Part shown: positions 46,176 to 56,660 of the stretch, piece after piece
How the letters are laid out: each line of letters begins with the position of its first letter
How positions within the stretch are numbered: position 1 is the stretch's first letter
Assembly: GCF_002776525.5 (NCBI RefSeq)
Contig: NC_045441.1
Coordinates: 117,847,210-117,911,209 of the forward strand
Length of the DNA: 64,000 nt
Source: Piliocolobus tephrosceles
Lineage: Eukaryota > Chordata > Mammalia > Primates > Cercopithecidae
Direction: 5' to 3'
Notes under the pieces: model-generated
What the model was told of the DNA's origin: nothing
Databases searched by the model: none
The model's input: only the letters and a program-made list of their open reading frames with translations
Made by a program: the position numbers and the translations under genes

Positions 46176-47984
46176 TGAGACTGGAGTCTCGCTCTGTTGC
46201 CCAGGCTGGAGTTGCAGTGGTACAATCTCGGCTCACTGAACCTCCACCACCCGGGTTCGAGTGATTCTTTTGTCTGAGCCTCCTGAGTAGCTGGGGTTAC
46301 AAGCGCATGCCACCACGCCCAGCTAATTTTTGCATTTTGGCGTTTTACGATGTAGGCCAGGCTGGTCTGGAACTATTGACCTCAGGTGATCTGCCTGCCT
46401 CGGCCCCCAAAAGTGCTGGGATGATAGGTATTAGTCACTGTGCCCGGCCTCTGGATACTTTTCTATGGGATGGGGGAGGGGGAGTCCACTCTGAATGCCT
46501 CTTTTCTGCCCCATCTCCTGGCCTAGTTCCTTTGGATCTCCATCATTCTCCCTCCTCCCACTTCCTTTGCTGCTTTTAGATACCCCCTCTGGCTATGGAC
46601 ATTTCCAGGCGTCTTATGTTCCAGAGCACTCTTCCTTGTCATGTGGAGCCCCGAACCCATTCCTCCCTGACTGTCAAATGCCACTCACAGCTTTCAGGGC
46701 CCTCAGCAGCTGAGTGTAGGAGAAGCAGATGAGGGAGAGAGGCACAATGAAGCAGAAGATGAAGAGGAACCACGTATAGGACTCGCTGCGGTATTTGGTG
46801 CCCACGGTGTACCAGTCAGGGCCACAGGAACACTGCAGGCCCTCAGGGATGAACCTGCAAAGGACCAAACACTTGCTCACTGGACTCTCCACAAGAGTTA
46901 GTGCAGTGGGAGCTGAGATGCCTGGATTGTGTTCTCCACTTAGAACCCAGAGACTGCCCAAAGGCTTCAAGCAGGGGGTTTTCTGTCCTGACTGGGAGAA
47001 GCTACAGCAATTCCAACTGCAGAGTAAACGTTAGCACTCGTCTCCCACTGCCCTTTGGCCTCGTACTGCAACTCTTTAAAAAGTAGAGGTCAAAGATTAA
47101 ATAGTTATACCCAAGCTCTCTTTCCACCCACATCAACCTGAGCTAATTAAGTCAGCACCGCTGCCCTGCACTCTCACCGGCTCCAGCCAAAGAAGGGTGG
47201 GATGGAGACGCCAATACCAATGGTCCAGGTAGCCAGGACCACCGTCAGTGCATGCTTGGAGCTGAAGCGGAAGTTGCCGAAGGGCTTACAGATGACAATG
47301 TAGCGCTCAAAGGCCAGGAAGGCCAGTGACCAGCCTGTCACCAGACCTGTGGTGAAATGTGAGGATAATGGGGTAGATAGGGCCCCACCCAGCCTGGCTG
47401 GCACAGTGGCAGACAGATTGGGTGGAGCAAGCACAGAGATACAGGACTGGACTGACATTTGGAGTGAAGACACAAACATCCTATTTTGGCCAAACTTGTA
47501 GTCTGGGTTGCTTTGTACCCCAGTATTTTAAAAAGCACCAGACTCATTTCCCCCAGGCTCCCCTGTAAGGACCCCCTCCAGTGGAGTAGCAACCTTTGCC
47601 TTCCCCTAACCCCTTTTCCCCTGCAGTACCTGCTACAGTGCCCAGGAAGGACTCCAAAGCACAAACGTGGCGACCAAAGACGAAGTATCCTTTACAGCTG
47701 GCGACAAAGACAGGGAAGACAGAGAAGATGCAGAGGAGGAAGCCTCCCAAGGACACGTTGACCAGAATGTAGTTGAGGGGCTGCCGCAACTTTTTGTAGC
47801 GCACTGTGGCCACCAGCACCATGGCATTGAGTGGTAACCCTATAAGGAAGACAGTGCCCATGAAAGCTGCCTGGAGGTAGAAGGCCCAGACAGGGGCAAT
47901 GTGGTACTGAGGCCCATCCCACGGCCCCACTGAAGAGAGATTTTTGAACAGATAAAACTCCTCTTCCTCTGACATCTTTCTCAT
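44743..47984 (-). CDS. OPN1SW: Short-wave-sensitive (blue/violet) cone opsin, SWS1
   Basis: Five exons on the - strand join in frame: 47984-47630, 47346-47178, 46854-46689, 46073-45834 and 44862-44743, a total of 1050 bp and 349 residues. It is a seven-helix GPCR that binds 11-cis-retinal in S-cone outer segments and signals through cone transducin. Visible hallmarks are the sequon N15-L-S, counterion E111 (rhodopsin 113), C108 for the extracellular disulfide, ERY at helix 3, Schiff-base lysine K294 (rhodopsin 296), NPIIY at helix 7 and a Ser/Thr-rich tail ending QVGPN. Exon sizes 169, 166 and 240 are typical of vertebrate visual opsins. It has one more residue than the 348-residue human form I remember (four Glu instead of three near the N-terminus). 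A second in-frame ATG at 47975 is an alternative start. No disabling change is seen. Confidence 0.98.
45477..45563 (-). repeat. L1 3'-end fragment, antisense (OPN1SW intron 4)
   Basis: 'ttttttttttttaagttccaggatatatgtgcagg ... gcaggtttgttacataggtaaacatgtgccatggtggtttgctgcac' is the reverse complement of an L1 3' end. It is short (about 87 bp), 5'-truncated. Confidence 0.9.
45834..46073 (-). CDS. OPN1SW: OPN1SW exon 4 (TM6-TM7, retinal lysine)
   Basis: 240 bp, acceptor CACCCCAG, donor CAG|GTAAAG. It encodes [20 protein letters not shown], helix 6 (GSFCVCYVPYAAFAMYM), helix 7 with FFSKSSCIYNPIIYCF, and MNKQ. The lysine in FFSKS forms the Schiff base with retinal. Confidence 0.98.
46124..46449 (-). 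repeat. Alu in OPN1SW intron 3 with a 51-base T-run
   Basis: T-run 46124-46174, then 'gtgagactggagtctcgctctgttgcccagg' to 'gtattagtcactgtgcccggcc'. It is in the sense orientation with respect to OPN1SW, so its poly-A end lies about 50 bp upstream of the exon 4 acceptor. Confidence 0.95.
46689..46854 (-). CDS. OPN1SW: OPN1SW exon 3 (extracellular loop 2, TM5)
   Basis: 166 bp, acceptor CTTTGCAG, donor AGCT|GTGAGT. It encodes RFIPEGLQCSCGPDWYTVGT (the conserved loop 2 with the disulfide cysteine), helix 5 and LLRALKA. Confidence 0.97.
47178..47346 (-). CDS. OPN1SW: OPN1SW exon 2 (TM3-TM4)
   Basis: 169 bp, acceptor TTTCACCACAG, donor GCCG|GTGAGA. It encodes LVTGWSLAFLAFERYIVICK, GNFRFSSKHALTVVLATW and PPFFGWS. 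The ERY motif sits at the cytoplasmic end of helix 3. Confidence 0.97.
47630..47984 (-). CDS. OPN1SW: OPN1SW exon 1 (TM1-TM3 start, residues 1-119)
   Basis: Two in-frame starts: MRKM (47984) and MSEEEEFYLF (47975). It encodes the extracellular N-terminus, helices 1-2 and the start of helix 3 to GTVAG. In rhodopsin numbering the tuning sites read T46, L49, L52, L86, P93, S114 and T118. The donor is GCAG|GTACTG. Confidence 0.97.
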
Positions 47985-48125
47985 GGATGCCCCACACCCC
48001 CCTCTGAGTCCTCTTATAGGTGATCCTCCCACCCCAGAAAACCCCTCCTCTAAAAACACTTGGGCTCTGTGAATGATCAGTACTAATCCTAAACCTCCCA
48101 AGGACAAAGTTGGGATTAGAAATAG
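47985..48125 (-). promoter_or_regulatory. OPN1SW: OPN1SW proximal promoter: TATA box and CRX/OTX-type sites
   Basis: On the - strand CCTATAAG (TATA core 48013-48018) lies about 30 bases before the first ATG, so transcription would begin almost at the start codon and the 5' UTR would be tiny. Two OTX/CRX-type cores are at 48084-48089 (TAATCC on +) and 48113-48118 (GGATTA on +). CRX binding to such sites is established for photoreceptor genes; occupancy here is inferred. Confidence 0.75.
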
Positions 48126-49560
48126 CTAAACCACTACCTAAACCTTTTGTGGCCCCAAAGCCAACTGTGTTCTTCAGAGGATAAAAGACTGGGCTCAAAT
48201 AATCTGGATATGCAATGCTGGGTGCTGGGGTGAATAGAAGTGAACTCCCTGAGGTCTGGGAGGTGCTGACCCATATTCACTGAAGATGCTTCCACCTTTT
48301 TGCTGTTCTTTTAATGGGGCTATAGAAAGGGCACGCCTCTTGTTTTGGCTTCTGGCACAACTGTATCGGTTAAGTTTTCCTCACCTTATCTGCCCCTTTG
48401 TGGAAAGTGCCCATCTTAATTCTCCTGAGAGGCTGGGAACCAGCCTCGGGCTGGAGGAAAGGGCTCGAGTGGGGAGTGCCCTGGAAGCACATCAGTAAAC
48501 AGCCTTGATGGAACAGGACTTAGGCAACTTGACAATGCCTAGAGGTCTAGGGCATCCCTGAGCCAGGCTGCCTCCATTTCTTTGTGTTGAATCTACTCAA
48601 AGAGTGTGCCTTTCCTACTTAGACCTCCAGCCAGGGGGGCAGGTCTGTTCACTGTCCTCACGCCATGTTCATGCCTACCCCTACCCTCAGCTCAACAAGT
48701 CACCAGTCTTCCTCCTGTCTGTTCATTGAAGTCTTACCTAGCCCTCACAGTCTACCTCACAAAGACCTCTTCTGTGCAGCCCACCCCAGTGACAATTCCA
48801 CCTGCACTTGTACTAGGTACTACACTTTAGGCTTTATGAATGAATCTTTTCCACCTCAGCAGATCATAAATATATAGATGAGTTAAAAGTGACACACTTT
48901 AGGTATAAATAAGTTAAAAAGTGAAAGGATGGTCCAGTAATGGCAGAAAGGTTTATTAGATGAATGCACCCTTAGGCATTGTAAACTGGACACAATATGA
49001 AAACTTTTTGAAAACACCTAAAGTATCCAAAGCAGGCAGAAACTGAAAGGAACTCAACTCTTCAATGGAAAGAAACATCTACATTGTTTTATGGGTTTTT
49101 TTGTTTTTGTTTTTGTTTTTTCCCTGAGTGTACTCCCGAGTATAAATGGCACAGGATAGCTAGAACTTGAGCAGAAAGCCCCAGCCTTTTTTGGCTTTAG
49201 CAAAAGCCTCTGACTGACTTTAGAGTCAGAGGACAGAAGACAGTCTGGGGCTCCAGAACAGCTGAAGGTGGATTTCCTGGAATGAAGGAAGCCACAGAAG
49301 GCGAAGTCTTTAAATCTGCATATAAACTCCCTTCAAATCACAGGCTGACTGCTAAACTGGATGGAGGAATTTCCAAGAGCCCAGTAAAAGACAACCACTG
49401 GAGGTCTGAAAGAGTTACACAGATTTTGACTGTAGAGTTTGAATTTGAATCCTAAGTCAGAGGGTCTGGGTAAACACTTAGGGCTTTCCACTTAAAACTC
49501 CCAAAAGGCACACCATAGAGCTAAAACCTATATCCCAGGACGAAATACTTGTTCTGAGAG
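48126..49560. other. Intergenic, upstream of OPN1SW
   Basis: No gene seen. Mixed unique sequence, with a (GTTTTT)n run at 49095-49122. From about 48950 the sequence may already belong to a degenerate L1 5' region. Confidence 0.45.
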
Positions 49561-50440
49561 TAAGGGCAAAGCCAAAGCTAACTCATACTAGCAAAAGATA
49601 AAACCAAGCCTCAGCAGGTTCAAGGTGATCAACTAGTAAGTTAACTACTTATTAGAAGAAAAATCAACACTCCTCAATGGAAGATAATCCAGTCTCTAAA
49701 GTTCACTATCTACAATGTCTAATATACAATGAAAAATTATAAGGCATGTGAAAGAAAAAAAAAACCCAGAGGAAAATATGACTCATAGCCAAAAGAAAAA
49801 GCAGTCAGTAGAAACAGAACCTGAGATGACCCAAGAAATTGGCACCAGCCGAAAAATCTTTAAACAGCGATATAAATATATTCAAGAACTGAAAGGAAAA
49901 AGATGATCATCATGAGTTAATGGATCTCAATAGAAGAATGGGAAAAATAAAAATAACCAAATGGAAATTCCAGAACTGAAAACTACAACATGTCCAATGA
50001 AGAATTCACTGGATGGCTGAACAGCAGATTGGACAGCAGAAGAAAGGATCAGTGAACTTACAGATAGATCAATAACAAAAAGATGTCTGGAAAATCCCCA
50101 AACGCTTATGAATAAGCAATATACATCTAAATACCTTGTGAGTCAAAAGAGAAATCATAAGGAAAATTTGAAAGAATTTGAGCTGAATAACAATAAAAAA
50201 AGTACTGGAAATTGAAGGAGGCAGCTAAAGCAGTACTTAGAGAAAAATTTATAGCTTTAAGTATTTATACTAGAAAATAAATGTTTAAAATTTAAACTTT
50301 CGCCTTGAGAAGCTGAGTGAATCAAATCTAAAATAAATAGGGGGAGATACTAAAAAGCAGAGCATAAAACAATGAAATTTAAAATGAATAAACAATGAAA
50401 TTTAAAATGAATAAATGAAAAATGAATAAGCAGAGCTGCT
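49560..50440 (+). repeat. Ancient L1 remnant, sense
   Basis: 49560-50000 resembles an old L1M/HAL1 5' region ('aaaaccaagcctcagcaggttcaaggtgatcaactagtaag', 'gcagtcagtagaaacagaacctgagatgaccc'). 50140-50300 resembles L1 ORF2 ('agtcaaaagagaaatcataaggaaaatttg', 'gaggcagctaaagcagtacttagagaaaaatttatagc'). There are many stops and internal deletions. A small tandem repeat of 'aataaacaatgaaatttaaaatg' type lies at about 50368-50412. Confidence 0.75.
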
Positions 50441-50960
50441 CATCCCTTGCCCTGGGCAGGACTTCAGGACCAGGGGCCAGAGGTCACCTTAAGGTGCCTA
50501 TCCCTGAGCAGGGCACATGGATTGTGTGTGAGCTTGGCCTGAGTGGAACAAACCAGCCTCCACTGTCTGCTGGGCTCTGCTGAGGTACCCACCTCTGCAA
50601 ACGTTTCTGATGGGAGGCTAAATGGCGAGGGTGCAAGACACCCCAGGCCCTTCTACACCCAGTGTAGAAGGCTAGGTGGCCACATCTTTGGCCCCGCCTA
50701 ATACTGTCCTCACACCTTTCCAGACAGTGCCTCCCACCCTGTTCCCCCAACAGCAGACGGAGACAATGGGCCCAAGCTGGAGGCAACCCAATCCCCAAGG
50801 AGCTCAAACCAAAAAGAGCCTCACCCAAGCACAAAGTCTTACCGGTGCTCAAGCCATGGACAAAAATTCTCCCAAGTCATGGAAGCTATGGAGTAGAAGG
50901 AGGCAAGCTTCTGAGGAAGGGGCATGGGGTAAAGGAGAAAGAGGAAATATAAAAACTGGA
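50441..50960. other. GC-richer intergenic block of unknown origin
   Basis: About 500 bp of moderately GC-rich sequence between the L1 remnant and an Alu. It contains a perfect 10-bp hairpin (50649-50671). No splice-supported frame and no named repeat. Confidence 0.4.
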
Positions 50961-50967
50961 GGCAGGC

Positions 50968-51273
50968 TGGGCACGGTGGCTCACGCCTGTAATCCCAGCA
51001 CTTTGGGAGGCCAAGGTGGGCGGATCACTTGAGGTCAGGAGTTCACCAACCTGGCCAACATGGTGAAACCCCGTCTCTACCAAAAAATACAAAAATTTGC
51101 TGGGCAAGGTGGCACACTGTTGCATAGTCCCAGCTACTTGGGAGGCTGAGGTAGGAGAATTGCTCGAACCCAGGAGGCAGAGGTTGCTGTGAGCTGAGAT
51201 AGCACCACTGCCCTCCAGCCTGGGCAACAGAGCGAGACCGTGTTTCAAAACAAAACACCAAAATAAAATAAAA
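50968..51273 (+). repeat. Alu element, sense
   Basis: 'gctgggcacggtggctcacgcc' to 'aaaataaaataaaaaataaaaa'. Confidence 0.95.
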
Positions 51274-51399
51274 AATAAAAACTAGAGGTGTTTCAGGTGC
51301 ATTTAGTATATACAGTGCTCTTCCCAGGCTGAAAATCACCTTATCAATTTAGAACATGTTAATACACTAAGGCTTTACAGAAGATCACATGAAATACAC

Positions 51400-51600
51400 T
51401 TAGACCAGGATTTCTCAACGTCGGCACTACTGACATCGCCGACAATTCTTTGTTGTGGGAGCTGTCCTGTGCATTGTAGGATGTTGAACAGCATCCCTCT
51501 CCTCTAGATGCCAAAATTAACACTACCAGCCCAGTCATGATAACCAAAAATGTCTCCCGACATTGCCAAATGCCTCCTGAGAGACAAAACCCTTCCTTCC
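51400..51600 (-). mobile_element. MER20-type hAT fossil, antisense
   Basis: 'ggatttctcaacgtcggcactactgacat', 'gacaattctttgttgtgggagctgtcctgtgcattgtaggatgttgaacagcatccct' and 'aaaaatgtctcccgacattgccaaatgcctcctgagagacaaaac' match the MER20 consensus in reverse, as I know it. Non-coding. Confidence 0.85.
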
Positions 51601-51775
51601 TCACTCCCTTCCCCTCCAGCTGAGATTCAACCATTGATTTAGATTTAGACTTACAAATGTTCAGAACCCAATATAATACAATCAAGTGAAAATTTGTTCT
51701 TCCATTTGTTCTGATTGTCCAGAAAAAAGGAGAGTCCTACCAAAGTGGATATTTTCTGAATAGTTTCAGGAGGTC

Positions 51776-51985
51776 TTTCTTTCTTTTTCTTTCTTTTGTT
51801 CTTTCTTTCCCTCCCTCCCTCTCTTTCTCCCCCTCCCTCCCTCTCTCTGTTTCTTTCCCTCCCTCCCTTTCTCTTCCTTCCTTCCTTCCTTCCTTCCTTC
51901 CTTCCTTCCTTCCTTCCTTCCTTCCTTCCTCTCTCTCTCTCCTTCTTTCTTCCTTTCTTTCTCTCCCTTTCCTTTCTTTTTTTTC
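51776..51985 (+). repeat. (CTTT/TTCC)n polypyrimidine tract, part 1
   Basis: Almost pure C/T for about 210 bp, with about 12 perfect TTCC units at 51876-51929. Confidence 0.97.
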
Positions 51986-52277
51986 TTTTTTTTTTCTGAG
52001 ACAGAGTTTCGCTCTGTCACCCGGGCTGGAGTGCAGTGGCGCGACCTCAGCTCACTGCAAGCTCCGCCTCCCGGGTTCACCCCATTCTCCTGCCTCAGCC
52101 TCCCAAGTAGCTGGGACTACAGGCATGTGCCACCACACCCGGCTAATTTTTTGTATGTTTAGTAGAGATGGGGTTTCACTGTGTTAGCCAGGATGGTCTC
52201 GATCTCCTGATCTCGTGATCTGCCCACCTCGGCCTCCCAAAGTGCTGGGATTACAGGCGTGAGCCACCATGCCCGCC
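51986..52277 (-). repeat. AluY-like element, antisense, inside the CT tract
   Basis: 'ctgagacagagtttcgctctgtcacccggg' to 'gtgagccaccatgcccgccc'. It splits the polypyrimidine tract in two. Confidence 0.95.
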
Positions 52278-52515
52278 CTTCCTTCCTTCCTTCCTTCCTT
52301 CCTTCCTTCCTTCCTTCCTTCCTTCCTTCCTTCCCTCCTCCTCCTCCTCCTTCTTCTTCTTCTCCTTCTTCTTCTTCTTCCTTCCTTCCTTTTTCTCTCT
52401 CTTTTCTTTTTCTTTCTTTCTCTCTTTCTCTTTCTCTCTCTCTTTTCCTTCCTTCCTTCCTTCTTTCCTTCCTTCCCTTCTCCTTCCTTCCTTCCCTTCC
52501 TTTCTTCCTTCTGAC
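52278..52515 (+). repeat. (TTCC/TCC/TTC)n polypyrimidine tract, part 2
   Basis: About 14 TTCC units, then CTCCTC and TTCTTC blocks, then mixed CT, about 235 bp with no purine interruption of note. It is followed by a half Alu. Confidence 0.97.
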
Positions 52516-52625
52516 AAGATCTCACTACGTTGCCCAGGCTGGTCTTCAACTCCCAGCCTCAAGCAATCCTCCCTGCTCAGCCTCCTGTGCTGAGATTACA
52601 GGTGTGAGCCATTGTACCCAGCTAG
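52516..52625 (-). repeat. Alu left-monomer fragment, antisense
   Basis: 'caagatctcactacgttgcccaggctggtcttc' to 'gattacaggtgtgagccattgtacccagc'. The tract 52278-52515 may be the expanded tail region of this older element. Confidence 0.88.
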
Positions 52626-53285
52626 GGGTTTTAAAATTTTTATTCTTATTAGAAGTGTATTTATTTATACGCCTTCCTTTTCCTAAAGTAGTTTAAGGGA
52701 GGCTTGCAAGAATATATAGGACACAACAAGAAATAATGAATCAAATGTAGAAGCAGAAGAAAGAGAAACAACAGTGGGGAGTTAAAGAGTCAGGAATTAT
52801 ATTGACATTTGATGACCCTGTGAACTTGCTACCGATGGGCGACACACTCAGCCTCATGCTTTCTAGCAGCCACTCATTTACATAATTGTCCAGAGAAAAA
52901 ATGCAAACCAACTGTTCTTGGAGTTATGACAGACAAGAATGCTTCCCTGGGGACTTCACAAAGGAAACATTGTCCTCAACAACATCTTTGAGTAGACAGG
53001 ACAACCAGTTGCACAGGAATGGGTCTAGTACTGACCCCTCAGTATGGATTCAACACAGCACAAAGGACAATTCGAAACCATTAGGGCGAGGCCCAAGTAC
53101 TGCTGGGCTGCTCTGATCTAGAGGAAATTTTGGCTCTCTGGAGGTTCAAAATGCATTTCTCCCTATCCTACTTATTGCTTCTCTCTGTTCAGTTTTTAAT
53201 AATTTAATTTCTGGTTTGAATGGAGTATGTGTACATACATATGCATAGGCATTGAGCTCAAAATTCAAAGGGTACAAAAGAATAT
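52626..53285. other. Intergenic, no gene seen
   Basis: Unique-looking sequence with short chance open frames. No repeat family was assigned. Confidence 0.4.
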
Positions 53286-53289
53286 ACAG

Positions 53290-53575
53290 GCCGGGCATGG
53301 TAGCTCACACCTGTGATCCCAGCACTTCAGGAGGCTGTTGCAGGCAGATCACTTGAGGTCAGGAGTTCGAGACCAGCCTGGCCAACACGGCGAAACCCTG
53401 TCTCCCCTAAAAATACAAAAATTAGCTGGATGTGGTGGCATGCGCCTATAATCCCAGCTATTGGGGAGGCTAAGTCATAAGAATCACTTGAACCCAGCAG
53501 AGGTGGCAGTGAGCTGAGATTGTGCCACTGTACCCCAGCTTGGGAAACAGCAAAACACTCCTCAAAAAAAAAAAA
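53290..53575 (+). repeat. Alu element, sense
   Basis: 'ggccgggcatggtagctcacacctgtgatcccagc' to 'cactcctcaaaaaaaaaaa'. Confidence 0.95.
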
Positions 53576-53587
53576 TTATATACATAT

Positions 53588-53898
53588 GACCAGGCATGGT
53601 GGCTCACGCCTGTAATCCCAGCACTTTGGGAGGCTGAGGCAGGTGGATTACCTGAAGTCAGGAATTCAAGACCAGCCTGGCCAATGTAGTGAAACCCCAT
53701 CTCTACTAAAAATACAAAAATTAGCCAGGTATGGTGACACATGCCTGTAATCCCAGCTACTGAGAGGCTGAGGCAGGAGAATTGCTTGAGCCTGGGAGAC
53801 GGAGTTTGCAGTGAGCTGAGATCTTGCCACTACACTCCAGCCTGGCAGACAGAGTGAGACTCTATCTAAAAAAAAAAAAAAGAAGAAGAAGAAGAAGA
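53588..53898 (+). repeat. Alu element, sense, with (GAA)n tail
   Basis: 'gaccaggcatggtggctcacgcc' to an A-run followed by 'agaagaagaagaagaag' (53880-53898). The tail has turned into a GAA triplet run. Confidence 0.95.
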
Positions 53899-53899
53899 G

Positions 53900-54924
53900 G
53901 AATTCAGAGAAAAAGAAGTTTCTTTCCCACCCAGCCTCCCAACTACTCAGTTACCCTTCTCAGAGGCAACCAGTGGTAGCTTCTTGCTGTTCTTTATATA
54001 TATAGGAAGTGACGGTGATTGAGATGATGTGTGTGACAATGTTGTCTGTTAAATACTGACCCATAAGGCTCTCCAGAGAAGTGATAAGGGAAGAACTGAC
54101 ATGCTCTTGTGAAAATGGGAACACAGGATCTGCCTAAAAGTCATCCTCACACCTAGGAGGAGAGTGAGGAAGCTTCTGGAGGGAGGGCCATGATTCTCCC
54201 TAAGAGACAAAGGAGCAACTGACGGCCTGAAGTCCTGCTGCATGGATGAAGGCCACAGTGATTTTAGCCTGGAAGCAAATTCAAGGTATGTGCCAGTGGA
54301 TTTCCACCAGGGCCATGCTCCTCTCCGCCGACTCCACCATCTAGGAGGCTTTTGGAAGCGTGCAGGGTGTTTCATGGCTATCACAACAGTGGAGAAGGGA
54401 TTACTGGTATTCAGTGGACAGGATGCAGCTCCAGATCAGCCACACAAAGAAGAATGATCCTGCCCCAAATTCCAACAGCACCTCTGAGAGAAGCACTGGC
54501 TAGGACCCAACCCTGGTCTCAGCTCTGAAACATCTTCAGCAAAGTCCCCCTAGGAGCCCTAGCTTTGAGCAACATCACTCTCTGGCACATTCACCAAGAG
54601 GAACAATTTAGGGAATGTGTGCTGAGGTAATGGAAGGACATGTTGCGTGTGCTTTTATTTATAAGTCAGTTTAAAGCTGGGGAACAGCAACCCAAAAAAG
54701 TCTCTTTGGTTTGAGAATAGATGAGCTGTTGCCTTCCTCTCTGGCTGGATTAGTTAGCAGAGCCAGTTGTCTGGCTCAGACACTTCGATGGAAATCATGC
54801 AACTTTATCCCCTGAGTACAAAAGAATGCTGGCCAATGTATTCTCTAAAGTGAGGGCCATTCTTCCCACCTATCCAAGGGAGGGATTGGTTCAGTAGGAA
54901 TCCTGCGTGAAAGGATGGAGTGTG
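53900..54924. other. Intergenic, no gene seen
   Basis: About 1 kb of unique sequence. 54049-54457 has open frames on both strands, but with no splice or promoter context, and I do not call a gene. Confidence 0.4.
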
Positions 54925-54925
54925 G

Positions 54926-55090
54926 ACTGGGCACAGTGGCTCACACCCATAATCTTAGCTATTTGGGAGGCTGAGGTGAGAGAATCACTTGAACCCAGGA
55001 GGCAGAGGTTTCAGTGAGCTGAGATCGTGCCCCTGCACTCCAGCCTGGGTGACAGAGTGAGACTCTTGTCTTAAAAAAAAAAAAAAAGGA
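54926..55090 (+). repeat. Alu with large central deletion, sense
   Basis: 'ggactgggcacagtggctcacacccataatcttagctatttgggaggctgagg' jumps from the left-monomer start to the right monomer, so about half of the element is missing. A-tail of about 18. Confidence 0.92.
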
Positions 55091-56660
55091 TGGAGTGTGG
55101 AAGATTTCTCCAGGGTTACCATTTCTACTTCAAGCCAAGTGGTGAGGACTCACCTGCATATCTGTTGCCACTAGTGATTTTTTTGTGCACACTCCTAGGA
55201 TTTTCTTTTTTCACTCATTCGTTCATTCCACAGACATGTGCTAAGTGATGACTGTGACAACAGTTGCGCTATGAGGATTAAGTGGGATTAATCTGGTAAA
55301 GTGCTTACACAAGGCTGGGCACACAGAAATGCCTGGGAATAGCCTGTATTGTTAGCAGTACTGCCAAGGGTCAGACACTGGGGGAGACCCAAAAGACCAA
55401 TAAAACACGTATCTGCCCCCGTGGAGCTCTCAGCTCACAAAAGACCTCCCCTCGGGAAGTGAGCAAGAATCCAGGATGCGATGGATGTGTACAGGGATGG
55501 TGGAAGCACAAAAGACAGAGAGCCCAACCAAGCCCATCAGGGTCTCCTACGAGTCCCCCGTTTCTGAGGTGTGATCACCCTCCCTCACTCTCTTTGGGAA
55601 TGTCCCAACCTAGGCCACCCTTAGGCTGCCAGCAGCTCCTTCCTGGGCAGCTTCCCTGGGTAGGATGTGCAGGGCAGGCCACTGTGGGGGAGGGAGTATG
55701 GGTATTGACAGGATATAGTCCCCATTTCTGGTTTTTTAGAAAGTCTGGGTAGCAGTGTGTACTGCATTTAAAACAGTCTTAGGATTCAGATAAATGTAAA
55801 TAAGCTGAATTTAGGCAAGTTAAAGCATTCTGATAAACATGAAGTTATTAAGCTGAATTCAGGCAGTTGTTTATCTTACACTGAGGTGATACTGCTCTCA
55901 CAAGGTTGCTGGAAGGTTAAATAAGATCTGTAAAGCAGAGAGCACCCTGCCTGGCCCACAACAAGCATTCAATGACAGCTTTCCTACTATGTATTTCTCT
56001 CCCCCTTGTGTTGCCATCACAACCCGTTTCCTTTGACAGTGCTTTACAGTTCGCAAGGTGCTTTCATATACATTGTCTCATGCGATCCTCACCCGGTAAG
56101 GTAGACAGGGTAGGTGTTACTTTCCCCAACCAGCAGATGAAGACACTGCGGGTTTTAGCAAACATCACCTAGTCAAGAGCAAGCTGGGACAATGTTCTGG
56201 GTCCTCACCTGGGAGTCTAATGGGTTTGGAGAATGCTTTTCTGGTGGTCTGATCATGAGGTAAGAAAGAACAGTAACTCTCAACTGAGTGCAAGAGACCC
56301 CAGATGGGCTCACCAGCCCTGAGGGTCCTCAGGGAAGTAGTGGTCGCTGGAGCCTGGCTTCTTCCCCAGCAGGACCTCCATGAACTCTGCTTGGGAGTCC
56401 TGGCGGGGTAACTGGCAGCTCACGGGGAAGAATGGACCCTGCCTGTAGGCCCAGGCAGAGGAGCATCTGTGTGGCTCTGCAACGAGCTAGGGAGGAGCAG
56501 GAGAGAACTCAGGAGCAATGCCTGCTGGAGCGCAGCGGCCTGGGCCTGGAGCCAGCCTGGAAGGGGGAGGAGAGAGGCCCGTTCTAAGAACTACAGACTG
56601 CTGCTGTGGCTGCTGCTGATGTGGCAGGGAGAGCACATCTGGCAAGAGCTAACTGCCCGT
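55091..56660. other. Intergenic; MIR-like fragments
   Basis: MIR/L2-type motifs at about 55890-55975 ('ggttgctggaaggttaaataagatctgtaaagcagagagc') and 56035-56160 ('gtgctttacagttcgcaaggtgctttcatatacattgtctcatgcgatcc'). The rest, including the 5' flank of the tRNA gene, shows no exon. Confidence 0.5.

Noticed and set aside
51876..52345. Regular repeats that could be mistaken for a CRISPR-like array
   Set aside because: Units are 4-bp microsatellite repeats with no spacers, and the genome is a primate nuclear genome.
52251..52696. Open frames rich in Phe-Leu-Pro-Ser or Arg-Lys-Glu-Gly repeats
   Set aside because: They are translations of the (TTCC)n microsatellite, not protein genes.
54049..54457. 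Possible small gene (111 codons on -, 71 codons on +)
   Set aside because: No splice signals, no poly(A) signal at the right place, no recognisable domain; both strands are open over the same bases.
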